Assembly (NCBI GenBank): GCA_050008495.1
Contig: JBEKMN010000038.1
Location: 29,672-93,671 of the forward strand
Length of the DNA stretch: 64,000 bases
Origin: CAVROP01 sp050008495
Lineage (GTDB): Bacteria; Acidobacteriota; Terriglobia; UBA7540
Direction: 5' to 3'
The notes under the pieces are model-generated. The model had not been told where the DNA came from. It ran no database searches and worked only from the letters and a program-made list of their open reading frames with translations. Numbering within the stretch: position 1 is the first letter of the stretch; every line of letters begins with the position of its first letter. Shown here one piece after another: positions 23,660-32,442 of this stretch. Made by a program: the position numbers and the translations under genes.

Positions 23660-24187
23660 TCAGATCACCACTCCCTCCAGGCGGAAGCGCCGCTTGACGG
23701 GAGTGAACGGAGGGACAGGTTTAGGTTGAACTCGTGGGACCTTGTCGCGCCAGAAGCTGCGGAATTCACCCTTTTCTCCCGTGCGATAGTAATGCAGCAG
23801 ATATGCCTCATCGCACGCCGCATAGTCGGAAAACCATTGGTCAATGTCTGTGATGCCGATCTGGTGAAGCATCTGGAGCGCATAGGCCGCCGCCTCACGC
23901 TCGTAGGTAAGGATGGCGGGAATAGCCCCCTTCGCTACAGGGGGCCGGTAGCGGCTCCCCAATTCGAACGCTCGCGGGTCGACGTTCCATTGGGCGGTGT
24001 GGCCGAAAAGGTGGGCCAGGAGGAAGAGGCGCTGTTCGGCGTCACAAGCTGGATCAATGTGAATCTCCGCGCCGTCTAAATCGCCGATGAGCGGGTCGGG
24101 GATATCTCTGATGACGACGCGAATGCCGTAGATACGTTCCAAGCATTCCTGCACCCGAGCGAAGTACTCTGCAAAGGGAATCAGCAC
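23660..24187 (-). CDS. Metallopeptidase-like protein with altered zinc motif
   Basis: A 175-residue protein with the plan of the ImmA/IrrE peptidases: LFLLAHLFGHTAQWN at the zinc helix and, about 35 residues later, TYEREAAAYALQML where the third ligand glutamate (E96 or E98) would lie. The active-site motif is H59-L-F-G-H63, so the catalytic glutamate of HExxH is leucine. Zinc could still bind but normal catalysis should not occur. It is probably translated together with the downstream nitrilase. The start at 24187 is TTG or ATG-like by frame and not well fixed. It may be a non-catalytic sensor or a family that uses another residue. Confidence 0.65.
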   Translation of the reverse strand: MLIPFAEYFARVQECLERIYGIRVVIRDIPDPLIGDLDGAEIHIDPACDAEQRLFLLAHLFGHTAQWNVDPRAFELGSRYRPPVAKGAIPAILTYEREAAAYALQMLHQIGITDIDQWFSDYAACDEAYLLHYYRTGEKGEFRSFWRDKVPRVQPKPVPPFTPVKRRFRLEGVVI

Positions 24188-24240
24188 ACAGCCATTCTAC
24201 TCGGAATTCACCGTTCAGAATTCACCATTCCTTGTGCTTC

Positions 24241-24269
24241 TTGGCAAATCACGCGGACTTGTGTACGCT
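24241..24269 (+). promoter_or_regulatory. Candidate promoter for aguB, leaderless
   Basis: TTGGCA (24241-24246), 17 bases, TACGCT (24264-24269). Initiation about seven bases on would fall at or next to the ATG at 24277, and no Shine-Dalgarno is present, so the mRNA may be leaderless. Confidence 0.4.
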
Positions 24270-24276
24270 CATTTCC

Positions 24277-25188
24277 ATGCAGCGGAAATTCACGATTGGC
24301 CTGATCCAGATGGCGTGTACTCCTGAGCCGGAGGAGAATCTGCGCCGGGCGGAGTCGCGTGTGGCGGCGGCCGCAGAAGAAGGAGCCGAGGTTATTTGCC
24401 TGCCGGAGCTTTTCCACTCCCAATATTTCTGCCAGCGGGAAGACGCGACGCTGTTTGACCTCGCGGAAACCGTGCCAGGGCCCAGCACGCAGGCGCTGGG
24501 AAAAATCGCCAAGGAAAAGCAAGTTGTGGTCATCGCGCCGGTATTCGAACGGCGCGCGGCGGGGGTTTATCACAACAGCGCCGCGATCATCGACGCCAAT
24601 GGCGAAGTGGCGGGCCTCTACCGGAAAATGCACATCCCGGACGACCCGGCCTATTACGAGAAGTTTTATTTCACCCCCGGCGATCTTGGCTTTCGGGCTT
24701 TCGACACCCGCTCGGGACGCATCGCGGCGCTGATTTGCTGGGACCAGTGGTATCCGGAAGGCGCGCGCCTGGCGTCGCTCCAGGGCGCGAGCGTTTTGTT
24801 TTATCCCACGGCCATTGGCTGGCACCCGCACGAGAAAGCGCCATACGGCGATTCCCAACGCGATGCCTGGCGAACCATCCAGCGCAGCCACGCCATCGCC
24901 AACGGCGTGTACGTGGCGGCGGTGAATCGCGTCGGATTCGAGAAGCCGGCCGATGCGCAGGGAGCGGGGCTGGAGTTCTGGGGAACCTCCTTTGTTGCTG
25001 ATCCGTTCGGCGTGGTGCTTAAAGAGGCCTCCACGGATCGCGAGGAACTTGTGCTTGCGGCGGTGGACCTCGAGCGCCTTGAGGAGGTACGCCGGAATTG
25101 GCCATTCTTCCGCGATCGGCGGATCGACGCGTATGCGGGAATAACTCAACGATTCCTGGATGAAGAAACGTGGCACAAAGAGGAGTAA
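24277..25188 (+). CDS. aguB: N-carbamoylputrescine amidase
   Basis: Hydrolyses N-carbamoylputrescine to putrescine, CO2 and ammonia, the last step of the agmatine route. The 303-residue nitrilase-fold protein has E44 (CLPELFHSQYF), K117 (YRKMHIPDDPAYYEKFYF) and C154 (LICWDQWYPEGARLAS); these surroundings are characteristic of AguB. ATG 24277 opens MQRKFTIGLIQMA; an earlier in-frame start at 24232 has no support. The usual partner agmatine deiminase (aguA) is not in the window. It is divergent from the metallopeptidase-nitrilase pair. Confidence 0.92.
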   Translation: MQRKFTIGLIQMACTPEPEENLRRAESRVAAAAEEGAEVICLPELFHSQYFCQREDATLFDLAETVPGPSTQALGKIAKEKQVVVIAPVFERRAAGVYHNSAAIIDANGEVAGLYRKMHIPDDPAYYEKFYFTPGDLGFRAFDTRSGRIAALICWDQWYPEGARLASLQGASVLFYPTAIGWHPHEKAPYGDSQRDAWRTIQRSHAIANGVYVAAVNRVGFEKPADAQGAGLEFWGTSFVADPFGVVLKEASTDREELVLAAVDLERLEEVRRNWPFFRDRRIDAYAGITQRFLDEETWHKEE

Positions 25189-25278
25189 AGAAGGAACGCG
25201 AAGAAGCCACGCAAACCCAAGCCCCCCCTCACCCCGCCGGATCCGCCCTACTGCCCACCTGCCTAGCTGCCCATCTGC

Positions 25279-25662
25279 CTACTGCCCATCTGCCCACTGC
25301 CCCCCAAGGTGTTGCCGAATCTGCTCGACGAGTTTTCCCAGATCCACAGGACGAAACAGGAGCCTCTCGAAGCCGCGACCGTCGAGGCCGCCCGTCACAA
25401 TTGAAGTGTGGCTGGCGATGATCCAGATCGGGATGCGTGTTGCCCAACTCGCCAGGGAATCGACATCTGCGGAGGGGTGGTCGCTAGCGGAGACCTCGGC
25501 GACGAGAAGCGCCGGCCGAACGGGATAAAACTCGAGCTGCGCCAAGGCTTCTCGAACGGTCTCGAAAGCTTCGACGCTGACGCCTTCCTCGAGCAATTGG
25601 GCGCGAAGCAGGGCGCGAGCTTGCCAGTCCTTGCCGGCGAGAAACACTTGAGCCACGAGCAC
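25279..25662 (-). CDS. Receiver-like protein
   Basis: About 127 residues with a CheY-like pattern: VLVAQVFLAGKDWQARALL, LLVAEVSASD and IPIWIIASH as strands 1, 3 and 4, ending in LFRPVDLGKLVEQIRQHL with the proline after the fifth strand. The phosphoacceptor aspartate is replaced (LLVAEVSAS), so phosphorylation is unlikely. The start is set at GTG 25662, where the fold begins; upstream in-frame codons are word repeat. It is transcribed towards aguB. Confidence 0.6.
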   Translation of the reverse strand: MLVAQVFLAGKDWQARALLRAQLLEEGVSVEAFETVREALAQLEFYPVRPALLVAEVSASDHPSADVDSLASWATRIPIWIIASHTSIVTGGLDGRGFERLLFRPVDLGKLVEQIRQHLGGQWADGQ

Positions 25663-25671
25663 ATTATAAGA

Positions 25672-25759
25672 GGATTCAGGAGTCGGAATTCGGGATTCAG
25701 GGCCTTCCACCGCATTGGCCTACGTCGGGCCTGAATCCTGAATCCCGAATCCTGAATCC
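25672..25759. repeat. Inverted word repeat built on GATTCAGGA
   Basis: The left arm holds GGATTCAGGAGTCGGAATTC followed by GGGATTCAGGGCC; the right arm GGCCTGAATCCTGAATCCCG followed by AATCCTGAATCC is its near inverse. The loop is about 24 bases. It lies between the receiver-like gene and arsA-like gene. Confidence 0.85.
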
Positions 25760-25809
25760 TGCCTTTATGCTAATCTGATGATTGGGGCGGCGAGCCGAGA
25801 GGCGACGGC

Positions 25810-27036
25810 ATGCGCATTATTCTATACACAGGAAAGGGCGGGGTAGGAAAGACCAGCATCTCTGCCGCCACAGGCCTGGAACTCGCCCGGCGCGGTTATC
25901 GCACCCTCGTAATGTCCATCGACCCGGCCCACTCTCTAAGCGACGCCTTCGATCTCGAGAAGCGCTTGATGGATCACGAGGCCGGACAACTGGTGAACAT
26001 CTCGAAGAACCTCTGGATTCAGGAAGTGGACGTCCAGGAAGAGATCTCGAGGCACTGGAACTCTGTCTACGCCTATGTTTCAGGTCTGCTGAATGTTTCG
26101 GGGCTCGAGCAGACCTTGGCCGAAGAGCTGGCTATTTTTCCGGGCATGGAGGAAGTCAGCTCGCTCTTATACGTGAATCAATACGTGCGCGAGAAGCAGT
26201 TCGACGTGATGCTGCTGGACTGCGCGCCCACGGGCGAGTCGTTACGCTTCGTCAGCATCCCGACGACGCTCGAGTGGTACATGTCCAAGCTGTTTAAGAT
26301 CGAGCGGCGGGTGATGAAGGTGGTGCGCCCCATGATCGGCACGGTGGCCGGCGTGCCCTTGCCACAGGAGGAGTACTTCGAGAACCTGGAGTCGCTCCAC
26401 CGCAAGCTGGCCGGCATCGACCAACTCTTGGCCGATCCGAAGATCACCACGGTGCGCCTGGTGACCAACCCGGAGAAGGTGGTACTGAAGGAAACGCAGC
26501 GGGCCTTTACCTATTTCTGCTTGTTCGGGTTGACTATTGATGCCGTGATCGTGAACCGGATTCTGCCCGATAAGGTGCGCGATAGCTTTTTTAATTCCTG
26601 GAGGGACACACAGGAACGCTGGACGCAGTCTATCGAGGAATTCTTCGCGCCGGTGCCGGTTTGGCGGGTGCCCCTGTTCGAGGACGAAGTTCTGGGCACC
26701 GAACGTTTGAGAAAGCTGGGCAGGGCGCTCTATGGCGATCTGGACCCGTCGAAGCGGTTTTTCAACGAATCGCCGTACCGCTTTCGCAAAGTGAACGGCA
26801 AATACGAACTTCACCTCAAATTGCCTTTCGTGTCTAGCGACGATATTAACCTTCATAAGAAATTAGACGAGCTCATCATCCGAGTGGGGGGAGTAAAGCG
26901 GCATGTGTCATTGCCGCAGAGGATCGCCCACTGTGAACCTCTGAGCGCTCGTGTCCAGGATGGTGAGCTGGTGGTAGTCCTGGGGAGGAACAATGCCGAA
27001 CACGAAACGAAATCGCCGAACCCGCGCCCGGCGTGA
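25810..27036 (+). CDS. ArsA/GET3-family ATPase with C-terminal HSP20-like domain
   Basis: Deviant Walker A ATPase GKGGVGKT at 8-15, switch I region SIDPAHSLSDAF, switch II LLDCAPTGESLRF, about 300 residues, followed by a C-terminal alpha-crystallin-like domain (KVNGKYELHLKLPFVSSDDI and RHVSLP) at about 315-395. This single-copy ATPase with HSP20-like domain is found in bacteria and phototrophs and is unlike the duplicated arsenite pump subunit ArsA; no arsB or arsR is adjacent, so arsenite export is doubtful. It may handle membrane-protein or other substrates. ATG 25810 follows GAGGCGACGGC. The next gene overlaps its end. Confidence 0.9.
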   Translation: MRIILYTGKGGVGKTSISAATGLELARRGYRTLVMSIDPAHSLSDAFDLEKRLMDHEAGQLVNISKNLWIQEVDVQEEISRHWNSVYAYVSGLLNVSGLEQTLAEELAIFPGMEEVSSLLYVNQYVREKQFDVMLLDCAPTGESLRFVSIPTTLEWYMSKLFKIERRVMKVVRPMIGTVAGVPLPQEEYFENLESLHRKLAGIDQLLADPKITTVRLVTNPEKVVLKETQRAFTYFCLFGLTIDAVIVNRILPDKVRDSFFNSWRDTQERWTQSIEEFFAPVPVWRVPLFEDEVLGTERLRKLGRALYGDLDPSKRFFNESPYRFRKVNGKYELHLKLPFVSSDDINLHKKLDELIIRVGGVKRHVSLPQRIAHCEPLSARVQDGELVVVLGRNNAEHETKSPNPRPA

Positions 27037-27262
27037 GCCGGCCAGCGCGGGGATTCCATCCTGCGCCGTTTGGATGTTGCGAGAACTGGGCCCGCTCCTG
27101 AGCCGGCTCAAACCGCCACGCACCCGGTCGGCGAAGCACCTGCGCAACGCCGCGATTGAAGTTCTGGAGGCCATGCGCACGCTGCTAGATGAGAGCATTG
27201 AATGGCTGCGCAAGGAAGGCCGGTCGGAGGCGGAGTTGAAGCGGATTCACGTGAGTGGATAA
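26993..27262 (+). CDS. Small basic helical protein overlapping the ArsA-like gene
   Basis: 89 residues, unrecognised. The N-terminal third is strongly basic (MPNTKRNRRTRARREP) and the rest predicts helices (HLRNAAIEVLEAMRTLLDES). The ATG has a very strong site, GGGGAGGAACA, inside the ArsA-like gene, and the frames overlap by 44 bases, which points to coupled translation and a shared function. It could bind nucleic acid or acidic membrane surfaces; neither is shown. Confidence 0.7.
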   Translation: MPNTKRNRRTRARREPASAGIPSCAVWMLRELGPLLSRLKPPRTRSAKHLRNAAIEVLEAMRTLLDESIEWLRKEGRSEAELKRIHVSG

Positions 27263-27268
27263 GCGGCT

Positions 27269-27424
27269 GGTGTCAGTTGTCCGTGGTCCGTTGTCAGTTG
27301 TCGGGCGTCCACTAACGGTTGTGGGCGCTCACAAGTGGACGCCTGATGATCAGTGCGTTCTGATGAGCAATCAACCCTCTGCGCCCAACTGACCACGGAC
27401 AAAGGACCACGGACGACTGACACC
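27269..27424. repeat. Inverted word repeat GTCAGTTGTCCGTGG
   Basis: GGTGTCAGTTGTCCGTGGTC on the left faces GACCACGGACGACTGACACC on the right. A small inner palindrome (GCGTCCACT with AGTGGACGC) lies at about 27304-27342. It fills the gap before the epimerase gene. Confidence 0.85.
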
Positions 27425-27434
27425 TGGTTTTCAC

Positions 27435-28334
27435 ATGAACATTCTTATCAGCGGCTCAAGCGGGCTGATTGGGCAAGCGCTTATTCCTGTGCTCAAGAGC
27501 GGCGGGCATAGCGTGGCTTCTTTGGTGAGATTCAAGCCGCAACCCGGGGCGCCCCTGGTGTACTGGAACCCGGCCGGAGGGGAAATCGACAGCTCGAAGC
27601 TGGAAGGATTCGACGCGGTCATTCATCTGGCGGGCGAATCTGTCTCCGGCCGGTGGACGTTTGCCAAGAAGCAGGCTATCCGTGAGAGCCGCGTGCGAGG
27701 CACACGAGTCCTGAGTGAAGCACTCGCGAAGGCTTCCCGGCGGCCAAGGGCGCTGGTGGCGGCGTCGGCCAGCGGTTACTACGGTGATCGCGGCGATGAG
27801 GTGCTGAGGGAAGACAGCGCACCAGGAACGTCCTTTCTTTCCCGGGTGTGCCAGGAATGGGAAGTTGGGACCAAGCCTGCGGCCGAAGCCGGGATTCGAG
27901 TTGTGAATCTCAGGATCGGGTTGGTCCTGAGTCGCGCCGGCGGAGGGCTGGCGAAGATGCTGCCTGCGTTCACGATGGGCGTGGGTGGCAAGATCGGGTC
28001 GGGAAAGCAATACATGAGCTGGATTGACATCGATGACCTGGTCCGAATATTCCTGTTCGCGGCGACCACCGAGACGCTCAGCGGTCCGGCGAACGCAGCG
28101 GCGCCTAACCCCGTTACGAACTCGGAATACACCAAGGCGCTTGGCCGGGTTCTCGGGCGCCCCACTATCGTCCCCATGCCCGCCTTCGCGGTACGCCTGG
28201 TATTCGGAGAAATGGGAGAGGAATTGCTACTGGCGAGCGCTCGCATGGAGCCTGCGCGACTCCTGAGCGCAGGATACCAGTTCCGCTTTCCGCAACTCGA
28301 GGGCGCGTTGCGGCATTTGCTGAAGAGAATATAA
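27435..28334 (+). CDS. TIGR01777-family NAD(P)-dependent epimerase-like protein
   Basis: Extended short-chain dehydrogenase fold of 299 residues. The nucleotide motif is ISGSSGLIGQAL at 5-16; the family signatures GESVSGRWTFAKKQAIRESRV, SASGYYGDRGDEVL and MSWIDIDDLVRI are all present, with the C-terminal DUF1731-type segment GRPTIVPMPAFAVRLVFGEM. Relatives include SulA-type cell-division proteins of cyanobacteria and human SDR39U1; the substrate is unknown. The start ATG 27435 lies ten bases beyond the repeat, with no strong ribosome-binding site. Confidence 0.92.
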   Translation: MNILISGSSGLIGQALIPVLKSGGHSVASLVRFKPQPGAPLVYWNPAGGEIDSSKLEGFDAVIHLAGESVSGRWTFAKKQAIRESRVRGTRVLSEALAKASRRPRALVAASASGYYGDRGDEVLREDSAPGTSFLSRVCQEWEVGTKPAAEAGIRVVNLRIGLVLSRAGGGLAKMLPAFTMGVGGKIGSGKQYMSWIDIDDLVRIFLFAATTETLSGPANAAAPNPVTNSEYTKALGRVLGRPTIVPMPAFAVRLVFGEMGEELLLASARMEPARLLSAGYQFRFPQLEGALRHLLKRI

Positions 28335-28565
28335 AGCCACGTGGACGCTTGCCGTGCCCGAGTCGGCTGTTCCGCACCGTCTCCGGCAACCATAAGCCAA
28401 CGTAATTCTTCGTGCCCTCTGTGCCTTAAAAGACTCAACACAGAGGGCACGGAGCCTCTGGGACCCCTGTGTTAACTCTTTTCTCAGGCATGGAGAACAC
28501 TGGGAAGTAAACTCAACGGTTCAACACGGTCGCAGGGATAGGCGCTACTGAGTACCCAGTTCTGC
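28335..28565. other. Intergenic gap between convergent genes
   Basis: About 230 bp with no gene. CCCTCTGTGCCTT at 28418 and its inverse near 28440 (CACAGAGGGCAC) form a hairpin with a short loop that could stop transcription from the epimerase side. Confidence 0.45.
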
Positions 28566-29270
28566 CTACTGCACTTCGACAACTGCGCCTCCGTGGGCAG
28601 GTTCGAGTATCAACGCCAGGACTAAACCCGTCAGGAAACCTCCCACATGAGCCCACCACGCTACCCCGCCGCCGGTTGCGGATTGGATCGCCAGCATCTG
28701 GTAGCCGGTCACGAACTGAATCAGGAACCAGTAGCCAAGCACCAGAACGGCAGGTAGCTCGACTCTCCAAAAGAAGAAGATCAGGAAGAAAAGAGTGGTA
28801 ATTCGGGCGCGGGGAAAGCAGATGAAGTAGGCGCCGAGCACTCCGGCGATCGCGCCGCTTGCGCCGATGCTCGGCAGGCGCGACCCGGCGTTAAGGAGAA
28901 TGTGCAAACTTGCGCCGGCGAAACCCGAAAGGAGGTAAAGCAGAAGGAACTTGAGGTGGCCATAGCGGTCTTCCACGCTCCGCCCGAAGACAAACAGGAA
29001 CAACATGTTCCCGAGCAGGTGTAGCCATCCCCCGTGCAGGAACATCGACACGAGGACCGGAACAAAAAAGCCGTCCAGGGTCAGGTTCTTGAATCCATGA
29101 AGACTGACGTATCGCGCCGGGACAATTCCATAAACGAAAACCAGGCGGTTAATGCCCTGGCCCTGAGCCAGTTCAAGCAGGAAGACCCACACATTGGCGA
29201 TGATGAGCGCAAGGGTAATGGTCCAGAAGTTCCGCCGCCGGATGTGGTCGGTGAGGGGGAGGGGAACCAT
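28566..29270 (-). CDS. Rhomboid-family intramembrane serine protease
   Basis: 234 residues with about six membrane helices. The catalytic serine is S138 in SIGASGAIAG, the catalytic histidine is H208 in WWAHVGGFLTG, and N88 lies in HLLGNMLFLFVFG; the loop-1 WR-type region is less clear. The dyad is complete, so an active protease cutting transmembrane substrates is expected. ATG 29270 is followed by MVPLPLTDHIRRRNF, a family-like start. No substrate gene is apparent, although small membrane and secreted proteins follow upstream on the same strand. Confidence 0.92.
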   Translation of the reverse strand: MVPLPLTDHIRRRNFWTITLALIIANVWVFLLELAQGQGINRLVFVYGIVPARYVSLHGFKNLTLDGFFVPVLVSMFLHGGWLHLLGNMLFLFVFGRSVEDRYGHLKFLLLYLLSGFAGASLHILLNAGSRLPSIGASGAIAGVLGAYFICFPRARITTLFFLIFFFWRVELPAVLVLGYWFLIQFVTGYQMLAIQSATGGGVAWWAHVGGFLTGLVLALILEPAHGGAVVEVQ

Positions 29271-29385
29271 AGAAAAAGCAGTTCAAATGGCAAATGGCAA
29301 ATCTAAAACCATTTGAATTTTGCCGTTTGAAATTGTCTTCCAAGGCGCGGTCGTGGCTTGGGGAAATGGAAGGAACGCCAGGCGG

Positions 29386-29589
29386 CTAAGTTGTCTGCTT
29401 TGCCTTGGTCTTTTCCAACTCCAGTTCCATCTCCTTCATCTTTTCTAGGTGCGCCATCTCTTTGGTGCGCATCTCTTGCTGGATCCGGAGTTCCTTCTCA
29501 CGAAACTTAAACCACCCACCAATCGCCACCACCGCGATGATCATCACCCATATACCGTTATGGCCGATCACCGAAATGATATCGTGCAT
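29386..29589 (-). CDS. Small single-span membrane protein with coiled-coil tail
   Basis: 67 residues: one membrane helix at about 10-27 (GHNGIWVMIIAVVAIGGWF), then a highly charged helix RIQQEMRTKEMAHLEKMKEM to the end. GAGGGCAAG directly precedes ATG 29589. The plan is similar to PspB-like or phage-shock membrane anchors, but the sequence does not establish that. It lies upstream of the rhomboid gene in the same direction, 115 bp away. Confidence 0.72.
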   Translation of the reverse strand: MHDIISVIGHNGIWVMIIAVVAIGGWFKFREKELRIQQEMRTKEMAHLEKMKEMELELEKTKAKQTT

Positions 29590-29875
29590 CTTGCCCTCTC
29601 TGCTGAACTACAGACCGGCTGACGCTGACCAGCATTACTGGCAAGCGGCTTGCCAGACGGACCGCTAAGCACATGCCAGCATCCCCCAAACGCCACGGCC
29701 GCACAGATTATACGCCGAGCCTTGATCGAAGTCGATTGGACTTTTCGAACTGGATAGGCTATGAGGCGAATCTGGGCAAGACTCTCAGAACGCTGTAGAC
29801 AAGCGCCTGGCGGGCCGCACGAACGGCCCGCCAAGTCGGCCGCCAACCTTCAGCAGAGAAGCTCAGCCTGACGTG

Positions 29876-30289
29876 TTACTGGTTGAAAACCAATATCTTG
29901 TTTGAAGCCGCCAAGCGAATCTCGACCAGGGACATGGTTCCATCCGGCGCCGTGTTATAGACAACTGCGAGCGGGTCGGAGACGTTGGCTCCTTCAGATG
30001 CCTTGTCGGGCGTTACCAGCGTCATGCTGCGGTAGTTGCCCTTGCGGGTCAGAACCGTGCCATCTGTGGAGAGGACAACCTTGCGGTGCTGCGAGAATAC
30101 CACCGTGGCTTCAGGATTGTGAACATCCCAACGGACAGTGTAGTGGCCTGCTGGAAGAGTGGTCCCATTCACAACGATATTATGAGCAAAGGTGACACTC
30201 TCGGAGTTCTTGGCTAAGCACGAAACGCCGGTTGCCAGAACCAGCGCCACTGACAGAACTGCCGTTCCGATATACTTTGTGAAATTCAT
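29876..30289 (-). CDS. Small secreted protein, paralogue 1 of 4
   Basis: 137 residues with signal peptide MNFTKYIGTAVLSVALVLAT, cut before KNSESV. The mature domain follows the pattern shared by all four paralogues of this region: GTTLPAGHYTVRW, PEATVVFSQHRKVV, AVVYNTAPDGTMSLVEIRLA and a terminal hydrophobic strand KILVFNQ. A beta-sandwich is likely. This copy has a 16-residue insert before AVVY. GGAGAGGAGAAC precedes ATG 30289. It is divergent from the winged-helix regulator, so the regulator may control it. I know no function for this family. Confidence 0.88.
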   Translation of the reverse strand: MNFTKYIGTAVLSVALVLATGVSCLAKNSESVTFAHNIVVNGTTLPAGHYTVRWDVHNPEATVVFSQHRKVVLSTDGTVLTRKGNYRSMTLVTPDKASEGANVSDPLAVVYNTAPDGTMSLVEIRLAASNKILVFNQ

Positions 30290-30702
30290 CTTTGTTCTCC
30301 TCTCCGTCTCCATTTGATTTTTCGCGATCCGGCCCTGGTTGTTTGCAACTGAACGCGTCATCCGCCGCGGCCTCGACCGGTTTTCCGGTCGCCCCCGCGT
30401 CTCAACTCAGGCCGTGTCGCTGATCGAGCCCTGTCTTATGAACCCACTTTCGCGCCGTTCCCCGGCAGGGTCAATGGACGGGGGATGAATTCCGGATGAA
30501 CTCTGTATGAACCGGTATTCTGAACGAAGCCTTGGACTTCCTCGGGCAGTGTGAAAGTAGCGCTGACCTTCAGAGCCTGCCCTGAGCGAAGCGAAGGGTC
30601 GGCACATGCGGCCTGGACAGGCTGCGGAAGAACCTGCTCCCTTATTAACCCGAGCTGAACTTTCCTTTCAGCACAAAACTTGCTAAAGTCGTAACAGGGT
30701 CC
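30290..30702. other. Divergent regulatory region
   Basis: About 410 bp without a gene, between a secreted-protein gene and the regulator gene. It contains CCTGAGCGAAGCGAAGGGTC at 30581-30600, a fragment of the REP family, and CCGGTTTTCCGG-type bases near 30375. An operator for the winged-helix protein would be expected here but none is obvious. Confidence 0.4.
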
Positions 30703-32442
30703 ATGGGAACGGGAACAAGTCGTGCGAACGAGGTTCGCTTCGCTGCGTTCGAAGTGGATCTTCAATCAGGTGAATTGCGCAAGCACGGAGCGAAGGTCAG
30801 GCTCCAGGAACAGCCCTTTCAGATTCTCTCGGCGTTAATCGAGCGCCCGCGCGAGGTTGTGACGCGGGAGGAGCTGCGGAAAAAACTGTGGCCCGGCGAC
30901 ACGTTCGTAGATTTCGAGCAGAGCCTGGCCACGGCGGTCAAGAAGCTCCGGCGAGCTTTGGGCGATTCTGCCACGAATCCTCACTTCATTGAGACTCTGC
31001 CGCGCCGCGGCTATCGCTTCGTGGGAAGCCTGGAAGCAAGACCTGACGTCGGCAAACCCATTGTGGCTGTGCTGCCCTTTGAGAACCGGAGCGGCGATGC
31101 CGGACAGGAATACGTCAGCGAGGGCATGGCTGAGGAGATCATCGCGCGGCTGGGACGCTTAAACCCGGAGCGGCTGGGCGTTATCGCGCGAGCCTCGGCC
31201 GTTCGATACAAGGATGCGGACAAGGATGTCGACGAGATCGGGCGCGAATTGGGCGCGGATTATGTTCTACAAGGCAGCGTGCGCTGGGCGGGCAAACGGA
31301 TGCACGTTGTCGCGGAGCTCGTCCAAGTCAAAGACCGAACCCATCTGTGGGCCGATCACTTCGAGGGCGGTCTCGACAACGTTTCGGCTTTCCACGCCGC
31401 CATTGCCCGCCACATCGCTCGCTCTTTGCAGATTGAAGCGCCCCCCGCCAAGCGTCTGTTCGCGACCGGGACGTCAACCGTAACTCCGGAGGCGCAGGGA
31501 GCATTTCTCAGAGGCCGCTACTGTCTAAACAAAGGAACCGCGGAAGGAATTAAAAACGCGATCACGTACTTTGAGGAGGCTGCGGCGCATGACTCCGGGT
31601 ATGCTGTGGCGCACGCGGGATTAGCGGTCGCACTGAACCTGGCGGACCACTTTCGAATCCTTCCCGGAAGCCGCGCATTCCCTCGAGCCAAGGCGGCCGC
31701 CATGAAGGCGCTGGAGCTTAACGATTCGCTTCCCGAAGCCCACAACGCCTTGGCTTTTGCCACCCACTCTTACGATTGGGATTGGGACGGCGCAGAGCGG
31801 GAATATCAACGCGCCATCGCGCTTAACCCGAACTTCGCGACGGCCCGCCATTGGCATGGGTTCTATCTGGGAATACTGGGACGAGTTGACGAGGCCATCG
31901 CTGAGTTGCGGCGCGCGCAAGAGCTGAATCCGTTGTCGATGATCATCCGAACTCACCTGGGGCTGATGTTGTATAGGGGGGGGCATTACGACGAGGCGAT
32001 CGGACAGCTTGCGCAGACACTCGATATGGAGCCGTACTTCGCCGCGGCACACTACTTCCTTGCTCTGGCGTTTCAACAAAAGGGGAAGTACGAAGAAGCG
32101 ATTGGGCACCTGGAAAGAGCGCTCCGAGTTTCTCCGGGCAGCCCGGATCTGGTGGGGGCGCTCGGCCATGCGCATGCCGTGTTCAAGAGAAAGTCCGAGG
32201 CGCGCAAGGCGCTCAAGGAGCTTTACGGGCTGGAGGAGCAGAGATTCGTTTCGGCCTTCGATTTTGCGATAATTCACGCCGGCCTGGGCGAGGCGGACCA
32301 GGCCTTCGAGTGGTTCGAAAAAGCTCGTCTGGAACGTTCCTTCTCGATGCTCTTGTGTCTCAAGGCAGAACCGCGGTTGGACCCGCTGCGTGCAGACTTG
32401 CGTTTTCAAGATTTGCAGCGCCAGGTGGGTTTGCCGCCTTAG
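30703..32442 (+). CDS. Winged-helix (OmpR/CadC-type) regulator with TolB-like and TPR domains
   Basis: 579 residues. Residues 8-110 are a Trans_reg_C winged helix (LQEQPFQILSALIERP, VVTREELRKKLWP, RRALGD, IETLPRRGYRFVG). Residues 117-245 resemble the TolB-like/adenylate-cyclase-associated region (VAVLPFENRSGDAGQEYVSE, ELGADYVLQGSVR). Residues 265-560 are tetratricopeptide repeats such as AEREYQRAIALNPNFATA and EEAIGHLERALRVSPGS. No receiver and no membrane helix are seen, so it is a soluble DNA-binding protein that senses through its TPR part. It sits among four secreted-protein paralogues and may regulate them; that is inference from position. Confidence 0.9.
   Translation: MGTGTSRANEVRFAAFEVDLQSGELRKHGAKVRLQEQPFQILSALIERPREVVTREELRKKLWPGDTFVDFEQSLATAVKKLRRALGDSATNPHFIETLPRRGYRFVGSLEARPDVGKPIVAVLPFENRSGDAGQEYVSEGMAEEIIARLGRLNPERLGVIARASAVRYKDADKDVDEIGRELGADYVLQGSVRWAGKRMHVVAELVQVKDRTHLWADHFEGGLDNVSAFHAAIARHIARSLQIEAPPAKRLFATGTSTVTPEAQGAFLRGRYCLNKGTAEGIKNAITYFEEAAAHDSGYAVAHAGLAVALNLADHFRILPGSRAFPRAKAAAMKALELNDSLPEAHNALAFATHSYDWDWDGAEREYQRAIALNPNFATARHWHGFYLGILGRVDEAIAELRRAQELNPLSMIIRTHLGLMLYRGGHYDEAIGQLAQTLDMEPYFAAAHYFLALAFQQKGKYEEAIGHLERALRVSPGSPDLVGALGHAHAVFKRKSEARKALKELYGLEEQRFVSAFDFAIIHAGLGEADQAFEWFEKARLERSFSMLLCLKAEPRLDPLRADLRFQDLQRQVGLPP

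Noticed and set aside
25810..27036. Arsenic resistance operon
   Set aside because: The ATPase is single-copy with an HSP20-like domain and no arsB, arsC or arsR is adjacent.
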